Shown: positions 47,087 to 58,525, numbered from the stretch's first letter. The stretch is 64,000 bases of DNA from Symsagittifera roscoffensis (GCF_963678635.1 NC_087064.1:45243346-45307345); one strand, 5' to 3'. Made by a program: numbers and translations. The notes: a model not told the origin generated them from the sequence alone.

Positions 47087-47268
47087 GTATCTACTTAAGA
47101 ATTGCCACCCCTTTTAATAAAAGCAGTAAATAGCACTAGAGCTTCTTTCTATTTAAAGTTCGAATTTTACTGCAATCTGATTGGTCGAAAATGCGTTATT
47201 TTAATCTTCTTAACAATTGTCCCACCTTTTCTTAAAAGGGGGGGGGGGACAATTGTTAAGTAGATCCC
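47087..47268. mobile_element. small MITE, ~180 bp
   Basis: Inverted ends: TATCTACTTAAGAATTGCC on the left and, read backwards, GATCTACTTAACAATTGTCC on the right, each followed by a C/G run. TTAACAATTGTCCC is also repeated inside at 47,213. Related strings (GTAATTGTTAAGTAGATC) occur at 4,553 and 4,692. No target duplication resolved. Confidence 0.5.
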
Positions 47269-48299
47269 AAAAAAAATCATTTTTTTTGTTCATAAATTCA
47301 TGAAAATTAATTGTTTTTTTGAGCAAATCTTTTTCTGCAAAACTAAAAGTCGAACGAACATGTTCATCCACGTGCACCCTCTCTTACCCGACTTTCACAT
47401 CCCCATCACACTCCGCTCCCCCCCCCCCCCCCCCCCAAACACCCTGACACACCCCATTCCAAACAACTTCTACCCCAATACCACACACACTTTCACACTT
47501 TAATACCCCTCTAACCACGAAATATCATTCCAGATCCCCCCTCACAGGTTGAAGATGGTGAACGTGGTAGGAGGGGTAAATTCTGGAAGGGGATAAACTG
47601 GGTGGACAGTGGACAACTTTTGGTGGTTGGCAATCTGGGGGAGGGTGGTCAAAAGGGCTGGGAGTTACTTTCATCATAACCAGCCCCCATAAGGGTGAGA
47701 TTGGCCTAAAAGAGGGCTTAACATGGAATGTAGTGCAAGGAGGGAATGAAAGGCGTAAATTGGTAAGAAGTTAGAAAAAATCAGTAGAAAAAAATGAAAC
47801 AAAAATATTGTGTGTGGTACGGCATAGAAGGTCATGTCTAGCCTTGACCAATTAGTTGTGTGTTAGTTAGAATGTTACTCAATGTGTCAAGGTCGGGACA
47901 GGTCTCCAAAAACAACCTCCACCTTCTCACTCTCTATCTGAATATCGATGAAAGGTTTCAGCATTTTGTCATGCTTTATTTATGTAACTAATTTCCATCA
48001 ACTAATTTCAATTCACAACTGTGACATTTAGTTTTAATCAATTAGTTTAGTAGATAGATAGGTTGGCATCTCACATTGTGAAGGAAAAAAAGTTGATAAC
48101 AAGATAGCAAATTTCTTAGCCAAAAAAGTCCATATGTTATGGAGAGTGAAAAGGACTGTGCGGGGTCTGTGTTATTCTATTTGGACTTTTCCGAACCGCC
48201 GAATGTCGAAAACTTGGGGGTTTTTGCATAGATGTTGAAAGATAGATGAAACAGACATGTGTTCGGCTTCTAGGATTTCGGAATGGCCCAGATCTGGGT
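47269..48299. other. non-coding DNA with a 19-C run
   Basis: C-rich 47,370-47,510 including 19 Cs at 47,418-47,436, then a G-rich stretch 47,540-47,740. No frame of coding character. Confidence 0.4.
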
Positions 48300-50800
48300 T
48301 TTCGGGAATGCCATCGAGTTGCATATGTTGTAAACGTTGGTTCGTTTCAGCTTTGTAACCGGCTTTTTGTGGCTGGGAGATGACGTTGGTTTTTAACTTT
48401 GTTCAGTGAATCTCTTGTAAAAAATGTTATTGCAGTTTGTTTTAATTTCATGTCAATTTCGACTTTTTTAAAACAATTTTGATATGAATGGTTGTTTGAA
48501 CAGAAAGTATCGGCAGCTTATCAAAATTCTCAGTTGCGGACTTTCCTCCATGGTGTGACTCTTTCAACAAAGACACGGCTTTCCTCCATGGAGACACTAC
48601 AGGCTGGCCTAAGGTACAGAAGAAAGCATTCCGCAGACATTGTTCTCAGTAGCCCATACCATTTCGGCAATGGTTGGATAATAGTCTTAGTCAGTGGCGG
48701 TTGACGAAGCTCCGCTGCCTTTTGCTTGCTTCTGGTCCTCCAAGAAAGTGACACTTCAAACCGGGGTGAAAGGTATTGTTACATGGGTGCCAGTAAATTT
48801 CTCAAGCTCTTTTGTTAATTTTCTCCGAAAGGTGAAATGTGGAAAGTATAACGTGGTTTGGAAAAGATAACGTGGAGGATGGAACTCGATGGAACTCACC
48901 AAAAATTGATCGCAAAACAATCCAAAAATGCCCCTCCTAATCAACTAAAATTTCTGAAGGCACAAATTAAGGTCCACCTACTTAGTTAGATTGCAGCTGC
49001 TTCTGTCTCCGTTTTCGGTTTTTCTATTCAATAAGTTTGTCACATTTAATAAGTTTGCATATGCAAATCGACACTTCAGCAAGGGGACCTCGAAACAAAA
49101 AAAACTCGCATTCGAGGAAAATTCCGAATCAAGATTTGGCCAAAAAACTCAAAATTTTAGAAAATAAGCTTATAGACAAAAACTTTTGAAATTTTTCAAA
49201 TCATATTTGGACGGAAGGTGAAACCAGATCAAAAAACACACTGTTATTCGGACATCTTCGGACAAAGACAGCCACCGCCACTGTTTTTGGAGTTAGGTTT
49301 GGAACTACAGAACGTTTTGGACGAAAAACAAAGAAAACTGTGAGCTAGGGTACATATCCGTTTAGGGATTAGAAACGAGACAGAGCGAGACTGACAAATG
49401 GATTTCTACATTCTCCTGACAACCCGCTGGAGAGAGATTATACATTCTCAAGCGTCACCCTTCGAGGAGAGTCCCTGGACTGCAAAAAAAGCAGGGTGCA
49501 ATATGTCACTAACGACAGATAAAAAAAAGCCAGTCAAGAGAGTCGAGGAAAGTTTCAGATTGTGAAAAATAAAAAAAACTAAACTAGTCCACAAAAAATT
49601 CATCATATTAAAACTAAAACTGAAAAAAAAATCATACTTCTTATGATTTTTTCCTATTGACACGGGAAGTGTCGAGTTGCGCATGTAGTATACTGGATTT
49701 TATTTTATCAATTTCACCTAAAGTTTCACCGTTTAAATATGCTCGATAAAAGTAAGCATGCCCGTAGAGAAGAAAGCATTCCGTAGACATTGTTGTCAGT
49801 AGCCCATTCCAATTCGGCAATGGCTGGATGAAAGTCTTTTCCAGCGGCGGTTTGCGAGACTCCGCTGCCCCTTGCTTGCTTCTGTTTCTCCAAGAAAGTG
49901 ACACTTCAAACCAGGGTGGAAAGTACTGTTACCTGGGTGCCAGTAAATTTCTCAAGCTCTTTTGTTAATTTTCTCCGAAAGGTGAAATGTGGAAAATATA
50001 ACGTGGAGGGTGGATCTTTACTTCAAAAATTAACCCAAAAGTGGACCCAAAAAAGCCCGTCCTAATCGCTTAAGATTCTTGAAGGCACATATTTAGGTCC
50101 ACCTACTTGTTTGTTTTGCAGATGCTTCTTTCTCCGTTTTAGTTTGGAAAAGGTTACGTGGAGGATGGATCTTCACTGAAAGTCTCCAAAAATTAACCGC
50201 AAAATAATCCAAAAAAGGACCGAAAATGCCCCTTCTAATCAGCTAAGATTTTTGAAGACACAAATTTAGGCTCAGCTACTTAGTTAGCTTACAGCTGCTT
50301 CTGTCTCTGTTTTCGGTTTTTCTATTCAATAAGTTTGTCACATGACATGTCTTTTTAATAAGTTTGCATAAGCAAATCGACACTTGAGCAAGGGGACCTC
50401 ATACAAAATAATTCGGATTGAATAAAACTCCGAATCAAGATTTGCCAGAAAACTTAAAATGATGGAAAATAAACTTATAGACGAAAACTTTTGAAACTTT
50501 TCATAGCATACTCGGACGGAAGGTGAAACCAGATCAAGAAACAAACTGTTACTCGGACATCTTCGGACAGATGCAGCCACCGCAAGGTTTCACAGAGTTG
50601 GGTTTGGAAGTCCCTGGACTTCAAAACAGGCAGACATAAGAAAGGCCAGCCAAGAGAGCCGAGGAAGGACTCAGATTAAAGGAAATGTCGAGTTGCGCGT
50701 GTTGTAAAATTGATTTTGTTTAATCAGCTTCATATGGTTGATGCTCAGCACTCTAAAATTTTATCATGTAAACATGTCCGATAAAGTACCGTGGGATGTA
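48300..50800. repeat. ~1.15-kb direct tandem repeat, two units plus a partial third
   Basis: 48,621-48,860 recurs at 49,771-50,010 with a constant 1,150-bp offset; the 49,120-49,310 stretch recurs at 50,430-50,610; the unit-start string TCGAGTTGC occurs at about 48,314, 49,671 and 50,688. In unit 2 the part starting ACGTGGAGG(A/G)TGGATCTT is itself doubled (about 49,998 and 50,154). Divergence is around 10-20%. No protein-coding constraint is evident. Confidence 0.75.
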
Positions 50801-51243
50801 AGAAATTAAGTAAATTACACAATTTTTCAGCATGTCTAACATTAAGTTAGGTTAAGACGGTTTATCCTTGAGAAAAAGGACCAACATACGAGCTGTTTAG
50901 CTCTTCACGGAGAACCGCTGTTGTGCCTCTATTTAAGATCTACCTGCACTTTTTGTTGGTGGTTTTTCTGAGCTGGGTATTGTTGCCTCACGCTCAAGCA
51001 ACGAGAGCGGATCATGGTGGACCTCAAAAATTCAAATTTTTGACCAAGAGTAGGAGATGTAACCAATTCACCAATAGCTTAATGACTAAATGCTGCAAAA
51101 CCTGTGTTAACCAGTTTGCTTTACAAAAAAAACTTGAAAATTATCTGTTCCCGCTTCATATGATTTTTAACTTGTCGCTCAAAACGAAACTCCTGGCACA
51201 CCTTATTAATGTTGCCTAATACTTGCTATAAAAATAACGATTA

Positions 51244-51672
51244 CGTCTCAAATGGCATAAAAATGAAAAATTTCCCAAATGGCATAAATTTCATGCAACA
51301 ATTGCTTTGGAAAAATCGAGAATAATTTTTTCGTGAACAATGTGAGAAAATTAGTCAAATTGTCAATTCAAATGTTGATTGACAATTTATTGTGAAAAAC
51401 TTGTAGAACTTTTTATCAAAAGCAAGAAGCATAAGCTTGCGATTATTAATAGGCTGCTTGTGGTCAATTTTTTTCGACAAATCTGTTGCTTAAAATTGTT
51501 TGGAAGCAATTAATTCCAAATCTTGTTCACATGCTTTCGTTCCTGACAAAATGAAAGAAATAGTAAATGATAGAAAACGTTTAAATTACAATGAAAACTT
51601 GAAATTTATGCCATTTGGGAAAAATTTTCCATTTTTATGCCATTTGGGAATTATGCCATTTGGGAAGTTACC
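51244..51672. mobile_element. MITE, 429 bp, with long inverted ends
   Basis: Left end CTCAAATGGCATAAAAATG then TTTCCCAAATGGCATAAA; right end is the inverse with TTATGCCATTTGGGAA repeated three times. Flanked by AAAAATAACGATTA (51,230-51,243) and AAAAATAACAATTA (51,673-51,686), a possible 14-bp duplication. Centre has CAAATTGTCAAT/ATTGACAATTT inverted strings. No coding capacity. Confidence 0.65.
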
Positions 51673-51969
51673 AAAAATAACAATTAATTGAAAAAATGGC
51701 AATTTAATTCTTAAAGAAATATTGTGAGCAAGTAAAAGAAAACGAACGTCATTATAAGGAAGAATTCGCTCGTATTGTCTACCGCATTGCTTCTCATCTC
51801 ACATTACATGTTAAACCTTTTAATATCAAGTAACCTTTTTCATTATGAATGATCAGGTCACTCTGATGCTAAGTTCCGCATGATAGACCTATTCAATGAG
51901 AAGCAACTGAGTGGCAGATGCGGTTACTGAACAGAAACTCTAAAGAGAAGCTCCAGTTTCAAAGCTTAA

Positions 51970-52503
51970 ACAAGACTGCAAAGCCTTGAATGTTCCGACT
52001 GCGTTTTAAGGTCTATGGAGCAGTAATAGCATGAAAAAATTAAATAATAAAAATAAAATGAACATTTTAAAAATAATCTTTTAGATTTTTTGTAAAAATC
52101 ATCTTCACACACGCCAAATACCATATTAAGTACAAAGTGATAAATTTCGCTTTTTTTAACACATCATTTATGGCAATTAAGCTTCCTTCAACCAATTTGG
52201 AACGATTTCTAATACGGATTACATCTCCGTTTACGCGTTGATATCGCGAAATACATCGCGCGTTAATTGCCCCAAATTGGCCAAAATGGCAATATTTAAA
52301 CCGCCATAACTTTACGAAAAATGATCACAGGTAATATATATATATATTTTCAAATTTAAGCTCAGGACAAGAATACCTTTTGAATGATATTTTAAAAAAT
52401 TCCGTCAAAAATGGCTAGTTAAAATGTCGATATTTGTCTGAAGAAAAAAAACCCACCCCGAGCACAAATATTCCGTTACTTTTGTTACAAAAGTCGGAAC
52501 AAT
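51970..52503 (-). repeat. ~530-bp helentron-like repeat, full length, worn 3' hairpin
   Basis: AACAAGACTGCAAAGCCTTGAATG at the 3' end (hairpin lost), TGTTCCGACTGCG arm, TATATATATATA insertion near 52,336, 5' tip AAGTCGGAACAATAA. Orientation minus. Confidence 0.8.
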
Positions 52504-53369
52504 AAGCAAAACTGAGCTTTTTGACATTGCTAACGTAAGGAGAAGCCCCTATAAAAAGCGTTGCATAAATTTGTTCAAAAACCAAATGATGAGCAGCAAA
52601 AGTTGGCTGAAACAAGAGAACTTTAATGCAATTCAATTTCAAGCAATCAGGGTGGACAGGGTTTCAAAAATTTACTTGAGGTGCTGAAAATTTGGTAACA
52701 ATGGGGTCTGTTTAATGATTTGGTCGACCTAAAAAAAAGTCGACAAAATTTTCGACCTTGGTAGACACCACCGCCCCTGGTAGACACCACGTTAAAAATC
52801 AATTTTTTCCTACAAAAGGTTCCCTTCTGCACAAAACGCTAGAGGTGATGATGTGACTAAGAAACCGCCGGTCAATTTAAAGTGAGGGGGTCTGAGGCTG
52901 AATATTATCCCTGCTTGTTGGTCGAGGTTGAGGGATAATACCCCAAGTCTAAAAAATGTACCAAAAAATTGTCATCCATTCTTAACCTGGGGCACAACAG
53001 CTGCTCTCCTTAAAAATTTGGCCAGCTCGTGTGTTGATCCTTTCCCTTGTTGATATTTTTTCTCAGCTTAAATTAAACACTTTTCAGTCCGCTAGACCGA
53101 AGCCCTAACCCGGAGTTTTAAAATTTTAGGTTGACGGAGCGCATTTTTCCAGCAAACATCAAGATATCACTTACATGCAAAATCACCTTGCAAATTGCAG
53201 CGCATGTGAAAATTGAACCAGCAACCATATGATTCATGGGCTCCATCACTATCAGTTTGCCGCAATTTAAGAACAATTTTTAAAGCCGACGTTTTAGAAG
53301 TTTTTTGAAAGAGTTTAGATTTTTGTTAAGTCTTTCCATAAACTTACTAAAACTAATTTTGATTAGGAT
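52504..53369. other. AT-rich DNA with a decayed hAT-like piece
   Basis: 52,660-52,775 has GATTTGGTCGACCTAAAAAA and CGACAAAATTTTCGACC, the MITE interior. CGCCCCT at 52,770-52,780 lies between two copies of GGTAGACACCAC. No gene. Confidence 0.4.
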
Positions 53370-53710
53370 GTTTGTTAATGAAAATCTCGCCCACCCCCAC
53401 CCAATATAAATTAAAGTGATATATATGTGTTGCATTACACGTTATTTGGATGGATAATTGAAAATTGGAAATATTTATACCAAAGTGAGCGAATTGGCGT
53501 TTTAAAAATCGAAGCAGCTTCGCAAAAATGTTTGCAGGTAAATGAAGTATTTATCTTTCAATTTGAGCTCTAAATTTTGCTAGTCTTCAAATAGTATAAA
53601 AAAATTTTCACTAAAATCGCGCAAATAAAACGTCGAAATTTGTCTGAATATTAAAACTTGCAATCACAAAGAATATCTCACTCTCCTCAAAAATTGGAAC
53701 AGTAATGAAG
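53370..53710 (-). repeat. strongly diverged copy of the ~530-bp repeat
   Basis: Keeps CAATTTGAGCTCTAAA, GTCGAAATTTGTCTGAA and the tip ATTGGAACAGTAATG in family order; lacks the 3' end. Confidence 0.5.
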
Positions 53711-54209
53711 CATTGGCAAAATCTGTTCGAACGTCTCTAATGCGACCTGTTAGTGGAAGAAGTATCTTCATAATGATATAAAAATTGCATATCATTGGAT
53801 CCAATATGAAATCACAAAATAACTACTAAGTGCAGATCAGAAATGTTTCGAAATGAACCAGTCCGGTTGATTGAGGAGCGATGGATAAGAAAACAAATTG
53901 AAGTAATTTCGTTGCTTGTGGAATTGTTCACATTTATTACCAAACTGATTTTACAGAGCTGCCAATTAAAAATAACATAATGTTTTCAAAATGTTATGAT
54001 AAAAACACTGATAAAATCTTTTAAGTAAAACAAAAAATCCTGATTTTTAGGGTACGCTTATCTATCTGTGATCGAACCGGCCAAGGCAATTGTAAATTAA
54101 GAAAAAAGTTAGGGCTAAGCAGTTTGTTGTATATAAAAATAAAGATCTGAGTCAGTTTAGATAAAAAGGTTTTTACTATTTATCTGAGGCATTAGCTGCC
54201 AGATCTAAT
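53711..54209. other. upstream flank of the 54.2-kb exon
   Basis: AT-rich; presumably 5' UTR and promoter of the gene starting at 54,210. A TATATAAAAATAAA string lies near 54,130. Nothing else recognised. Confidence 0.35.
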
Positions 54210-54317
54210 ATGGGAAACCAGACTTCTGCTCGTGACTCGGCAACGGTAGGCACACCCCCGAACCCTCATAATTCGGATCAATATGTACGACTCAAGCTCC
54301 TTGCGGAACTGTATGTG
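54210..54317 (+). CDS. first coding exon of an unidentified gene, N-myristoylation-type start
   Basis: ATG at 54,210 opens 36 codons ending exactly at a consensus donor GTG/GTAAGTC (54,317/54,318) in phase 0. The region is more GC-balanced than its surroundings. The protein starts MGNQTSARDS, with Gly2 and a small residue at position 6, the classic N-myristoylation pattern, followed by a Pro/Asn-rich stretch and a hydrophobic-basic YVRLKLLAELYV. An in-frame stop lies upstream. I do not recognise the protein, and cannot place the next exon with certainty; a candidate is at 61.9 kb, across 7.6 kb of transposon-filled DNA. Confidence 0.5.
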
Positions 54318-54918
54318 GTAAGTCTTTTTAATTTTTTTGGGTCAAGTATTCTTTGTAGTAATTTGATCAGCTTGTAGACCTGTTTTTTTTTACTTAAAAG
54401 CTTCGCATCTGAAAATTTTAGGGACCATGTACTTTACTGACTATTCCTCTCAACTCCTATTTCATTGCGACCGTTTATGCAGTCGAGAATCTCCATTCTT
54501 GGGACTTTTTTCTTATCACGATGCAATGTATCTTCGACCTGATATTTTCTCGACTGTTAATTCTGATTCGCTATTTGATGGAAATATGGCAAACAGTTTC
54601 GGCCGTTTGCTACACGGGCGGATTCACTCGTCGAAATAAACATGAGTTAGATTCAGTAAAAAAAAATTACGCCGATTGAAAAGCCTCTTGATTTTTTGCA
54701 ATGGTGAAGGGGAAAACGCTTGTCTAACTATGCATATTGACAACTGGTGGCTTCAGCTGGTGAAAATTAAACTAAACATATAGAAGTCCCAATTGAAAAT
54801 TAATTAATTATATAAGAGTATTAAAAATTTTATCAAAAATCTTTTAACCTGTGTCTGCAATATCCGGTTCATTTTGGATGTTTAAGTCTTTAATAACTTT
54901 TCAGCAACAAGAAAATCA
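54318..54918. other. AT-rich DNA, likely intron
   Basis: Follows the GTAAGT donor. No further exon or bounded repeat seen before the TIR element. Confidence 0.35.
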
Positions 54919-54921
54919 TTA

Positions 54922-56133
54922 CGAGGCCAAACTGTGCATTCTGTGCATTGTAAGCGGATTTCGCAACAGGCCAAAATCAGATTGTCGCGAAATCCGCAAT
55001 TTTGCAACTTTTCTTTGATCTTCTTCGTTGTTTTGGGTTCCACAAACAAATACCTAAAACACTGTACCGCTCAAAAGCGCTCTGAAAACCGTACTTGCGG
55101 AATCCAGAACAGTTTGTGGAATCCACAAACAATTTATAAGACATGTGTATAGCTAAATTGAGCTGTTGCGGATTCCGCAAATGTAAGCGAAATCCACAAC
55201 GTGTAAGTGGAATCAGCTTTTTGTTCGCGGATTACGTTCACATATGTGTAAGTGTAGTATAGCGTTTAAAATTATATTTTGTAATTACTGGTCACCAGAA
55301 AAATCAATCTCAATAAGTACATTGATCAACTACCAGTTGAAACGTTTGGTCTCAGTTCCTGTCAACCCAACTTCGATCTCAAATCTTGTCAACTTCGATC
55401 TCAACTTCGACCCCAAATACTGACCTACTGAACTTCGATCCCAAATACTGATGCAATCCCAAATACTGACCTAATTTGGCAATATGCTGTGCGTTGTATT
55501 TCCAAACACTCTCAAGCCATGGACTACAAAGATTTAGTTTATTCGGCGTTAAGCTTCCAAAATCAGTTTTTGAGATTGACGCAATCCCAAATACTGACCT
55601 AAATTGGCGATATGCTGAGTGTTGTATTTCCATACACTCTCAACCAAATGACTCCAAAAATTGAACTGATTCGGTGTTGTGTTTCCAAAATACTAAAAGC
55701 TGACATCCACCGATTTAGTTAACAAATGTTTTGAGATTTGTTCGTGGTATGCCGTGAAATTCCGCATTGCTAAAGATAAGAATTCCAGCTGTAGCTTTTA
55801 ATTGTTCATATGCAAGTTCAGTAATAGACAAAGTTTTGAATTTGTTTACAGTTTGCGGAATCCGCTTACACTTGCGGATTGCGCTCACATTTTGTGGTAT
55901 GCACTTACAATTGCGGAATCCAAAACAACTAGCTAGATTTGCTTGTTGTGGAATCCGCGGCTCAACAAATGTGCCGACAGAATTTACGCTTCAGGTATTT
56001 GTACGCGGAATTCACGGAAGTTTTGTAAGTGGAATCTACTGACATTTTGGAACATGTTTAAAAGTTTGTCTTTGGAATCCAGGAACATACAGACACATAA
56101 TTGTGCGCCTATCCAGTGCACAGTTTGGCCTCG
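54922..56133. mobile_element. 1.2-kb TA-flanked TIR element, non-coding
   Basis: Perfect 17-bp inverted ends CGAGGCCAAACTGTGCA (54,922-54,938) and its reverse complement (56,117-56,133), each flanked by TA, as in Tc1/mariner-type insertions. The outer ~300 bp on each side are full of GCGGAATCC/GGATTCCGC/TGTAAGCGG strings in both directions. The middle holds a 128-bp tandem repeat. No transposase frame, so it would depend on an enzyme supplied from elsewhere. The superfamily is inferred only from TA. Confidence 0.8.
55453..55708. repeat. 128-bp tandem repeat, two units
   Basis: Units at 55,453-55,580 and 55,581-55,708 both begin GCAATCCCAAATACTGACC and share TATGCTG-G-GTTGTATTTCCA and ACACTCTCAA. 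The string CCAAATACTGA also occurs just upstream. Confidence 0.8.
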
Positions 56134-56301
56134 TAACGATATGTTTAATTTACAGAAAACAGTGTTTTTGATGTCATTTTTTTCTATGAAAAGAACACTT
56201 TGAGATGATATTTTACACTTCTATTTCAGAGGAGTTCTTACTGACTTCGAACACTGGATCTGGGTCTGTGAAAGAGTAATCGGGAAAGTTTTTGCGTTTT
56301 C

Positions 56302-57465
56302 TGCTTTTGTTCCAACTTTCGAAGAAAAGATTGAATTTTTGTGCTCGACATAGTTTTTTTTGCAAACAAATTTTTAAATTTTTCATTTCGCTACAATTGA
56401 AGAAAATTGTATACCATCTGAAAGATAATGATGTAGTGATCTCAAAATTAAAAATAATATATTTACTGCTATGGTGACCTAAAAGTTTCCTTTTGCTAAT
56501 TTTGAGAATATAAACACGCAAAATATTTTATTGCATTGAAGCTCACGCTCATAGATTGTTTCAAACTGACTTGATTCAATTTATTTCTGCAGCAAAACTA
56601 CCTGACGCTAACTACGTTACTATGTATATTATATAGCATGTAGGCAAAGGGTTTCAGAAACAAAGTGGAAAAAAACTTGTTCACTGTTTGTAGCTTCCTC
56701 AAGTTTCAATTAACTTAATCAAACATTACTCCGCAACCCTTAGAGTCTGTCGGAATAATCATAGTTTCGCTTTGATCCGAAAAGTTTTATTGTTTTGGTT
56801 TTTGGAAAAGAGACGACGTTTTGCACTCGGGTTGTCTTTTCTTCAGACAGTTTTCGGTTTTAAGCAATTTTGCAATTTATGAGTGTTTGAAAATTGCCTA
56901 ATTAGCAAATTTCCTTTTTAGTCTGAAACCGCGTGGGCAGCTAAAAAATCTGGTTTAAAAATTGCGTTTCTCCGTGCTAAATCACGTGCTATCACTTTGC
57001 TTTTTAAATATCGTGTGGTATGATTTTAAAAAATCATTACTTATATAAGTTAAAAGCCAGACAGAATATTAAAGGCGTTGCCTTGATTTTGAACAAAGTA
57101 ACGGAATATCTGTGCTCGGTGTGGTGTTTTTTTTTCTCGCGACGTTTTAATCAGCCATTGTCTGTAGAAATATTTAAAGTCATCTGGCTTCCGCTCAATG
57201 TTAAAAATAAAATGCAACTGTGATCAATTTTTGTCAAATTATGGGGTTAAAGATGACCGATTTGGCCAATTCGAGGTATTCAAAGCACGTTAAGATTTGT
57301 GCTATTAACTTGAATTGATTTGAGGCATGTTGCTTGGTCTACTTAAACCTTGGTTATATGCAAACTAGCAAGTTATACCACTTTGTACTTTACATAACGC
57401 ATGGGAAAAGTTTTTATATAACGCATGGGAAAAGAAAAAAATATATTTGAAGACTTCATTATTTG
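56302..57465 (+). repeat. older part of a head-to-tail array of the ~530-bp repeat
   Basis: Three diverged and shortened copies in the same orientation begin near 56,302 (TTGTTCCAACTTTCGAAG), 56,750 (GTCGGAATAATC..., then CACTCGGGTTG, CTTCAGACAG) and 57,095 (AAAGTAACGGAATATCTGTGC). The 57,060-57,095 stretch (AAAGCCAGACAGAATATTAAAGG in part) is a worn 3' end. Confidence 0.55.
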
Positions 57466-57993
57466 TTTTTGTTCGATACGAAAGTAACGGAATATTTGTG
57501 CTCGGGGTGGGTTTTTTTTCTTCAGACAAATTTCGACTTTTTAACTAGCCGTTTTGACGGAATTTCTGTATATCATTCGAAAGGTATTGTTGTCTTGAGC
57601 TCAAATTTGAAAAGGTATTTCACCTGTGATCATTTTTCGCAGGGTTTTGGGGGTTTAAAGATTTTGGACATTTTGGACATTTTGGGACAATAAACGCGCG
57701 ATATATTTCGCGCTATTAACGCGTAAGCGGAGAATTAATCCGTCTTAGAAATCGTTCCAAATTGGTTGAAAGAAGCTTATTTGCCATAATTGATTTTTTA
57801 CAAGTAGCGAAATCTATCCTTTCGTACTTTATATGGCGTGTGGCGGGATGATTTTTCATAAAAAATTTCAAATTAAAAAAAAAAAGATTTTATTTTGTTT
57901 TATTACTTTTCTTTTTTTAAAGTTATTACTGCTCCATAAACCTTAATAGGCAGTCGAAACATTCAGGGCTTCGCCTTGATACGAGCAACCTTG
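57466..57993 (+). repeat. ~530-bp helentron-like repeat, full copy in array
   Basis: Starts TTGTTCGATACGAAAGTAACGG (a small deletion removes part of the tip), has GCGCGATATATTTCGCGC near 57,696, arm AGTCGAAACA, hairpin CAGGGCTTCGCCTTG and tail ending AACCTTG, immediately followed by the next copy. Confidence 0.85.
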
Positions 57994-58525
57994 TTGTTCC
58001 GACTTTCGATACGAAATTAACGGAATATTTGTGCTCGGGTTGGGTTTTTTTTTCTTCAGACAAATTTCGACCTTTTAACTAGCCATTTTTGACGGAATTT
58101 TTTTTCCATCATTCGAAAGGTATTGTTTCTTGAGCTCAAATTTGAAAAGGTATTTTACCTGTGATCATTTTTCGTAAAATTACGGGGTTTAAAGGTTGCC
58201 ATTTTGGCCAATTTGGGACAATTAACGCGCGATATATTTTGCGCTATTAACGCGTAAGCGGAGAGTTAATCCGTCTTAAAAATCGTTCCAAATTGGTTGA
58301 AAAAAGCTTATTTGCCATAATTGATTTGTTACAAGGAGCGAATTCTATCACTTTGTACTTCATATGGGGTGTGGGTGGATGATTTTCACAAAAAAATTAC
58401 AAATTTAAGAATTTTTTTTTTCATTCTGTTTTATTTCATTTAATTTTTTAAATGTTATTACTGCTCCATAAACCTTAAAAGGCAGTCAGAACATTCAGGG
58501 CTTCGCCCTGATACGGTTAGTCTTG
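57994..58525 (+). repeat. ~530-bp helentron-like repeat, full copy in array
   Basis: Tip TGTTCCGACT at 57,995-58,004; palindromic GCG segment near 58,227; internal arm AGTCAGAACA at 58,484-58,493 (one mismatch); perfect hairpin CAGGGCTTCGCCCTG at 58,496-58,510; tail to AGTCTTG at 58,525. Joined directly to the copy before it. Confidence 0.88.

Noticed and set aside
47300-47503. 67-codon Pro-rich frame
   Set aside because: Produced by the 19-C run and C-rich DNA; no start context, splice site or constraint.
48530-49904. Paralogous minus-strand frames starting MSLSWR in both ~1.15-kb units
   Set aside because: Between the units roughly 11 of 47 residues change for about 20 base changes, so there is no sign of synonymous bias; the frames look like by-products of the repeat.
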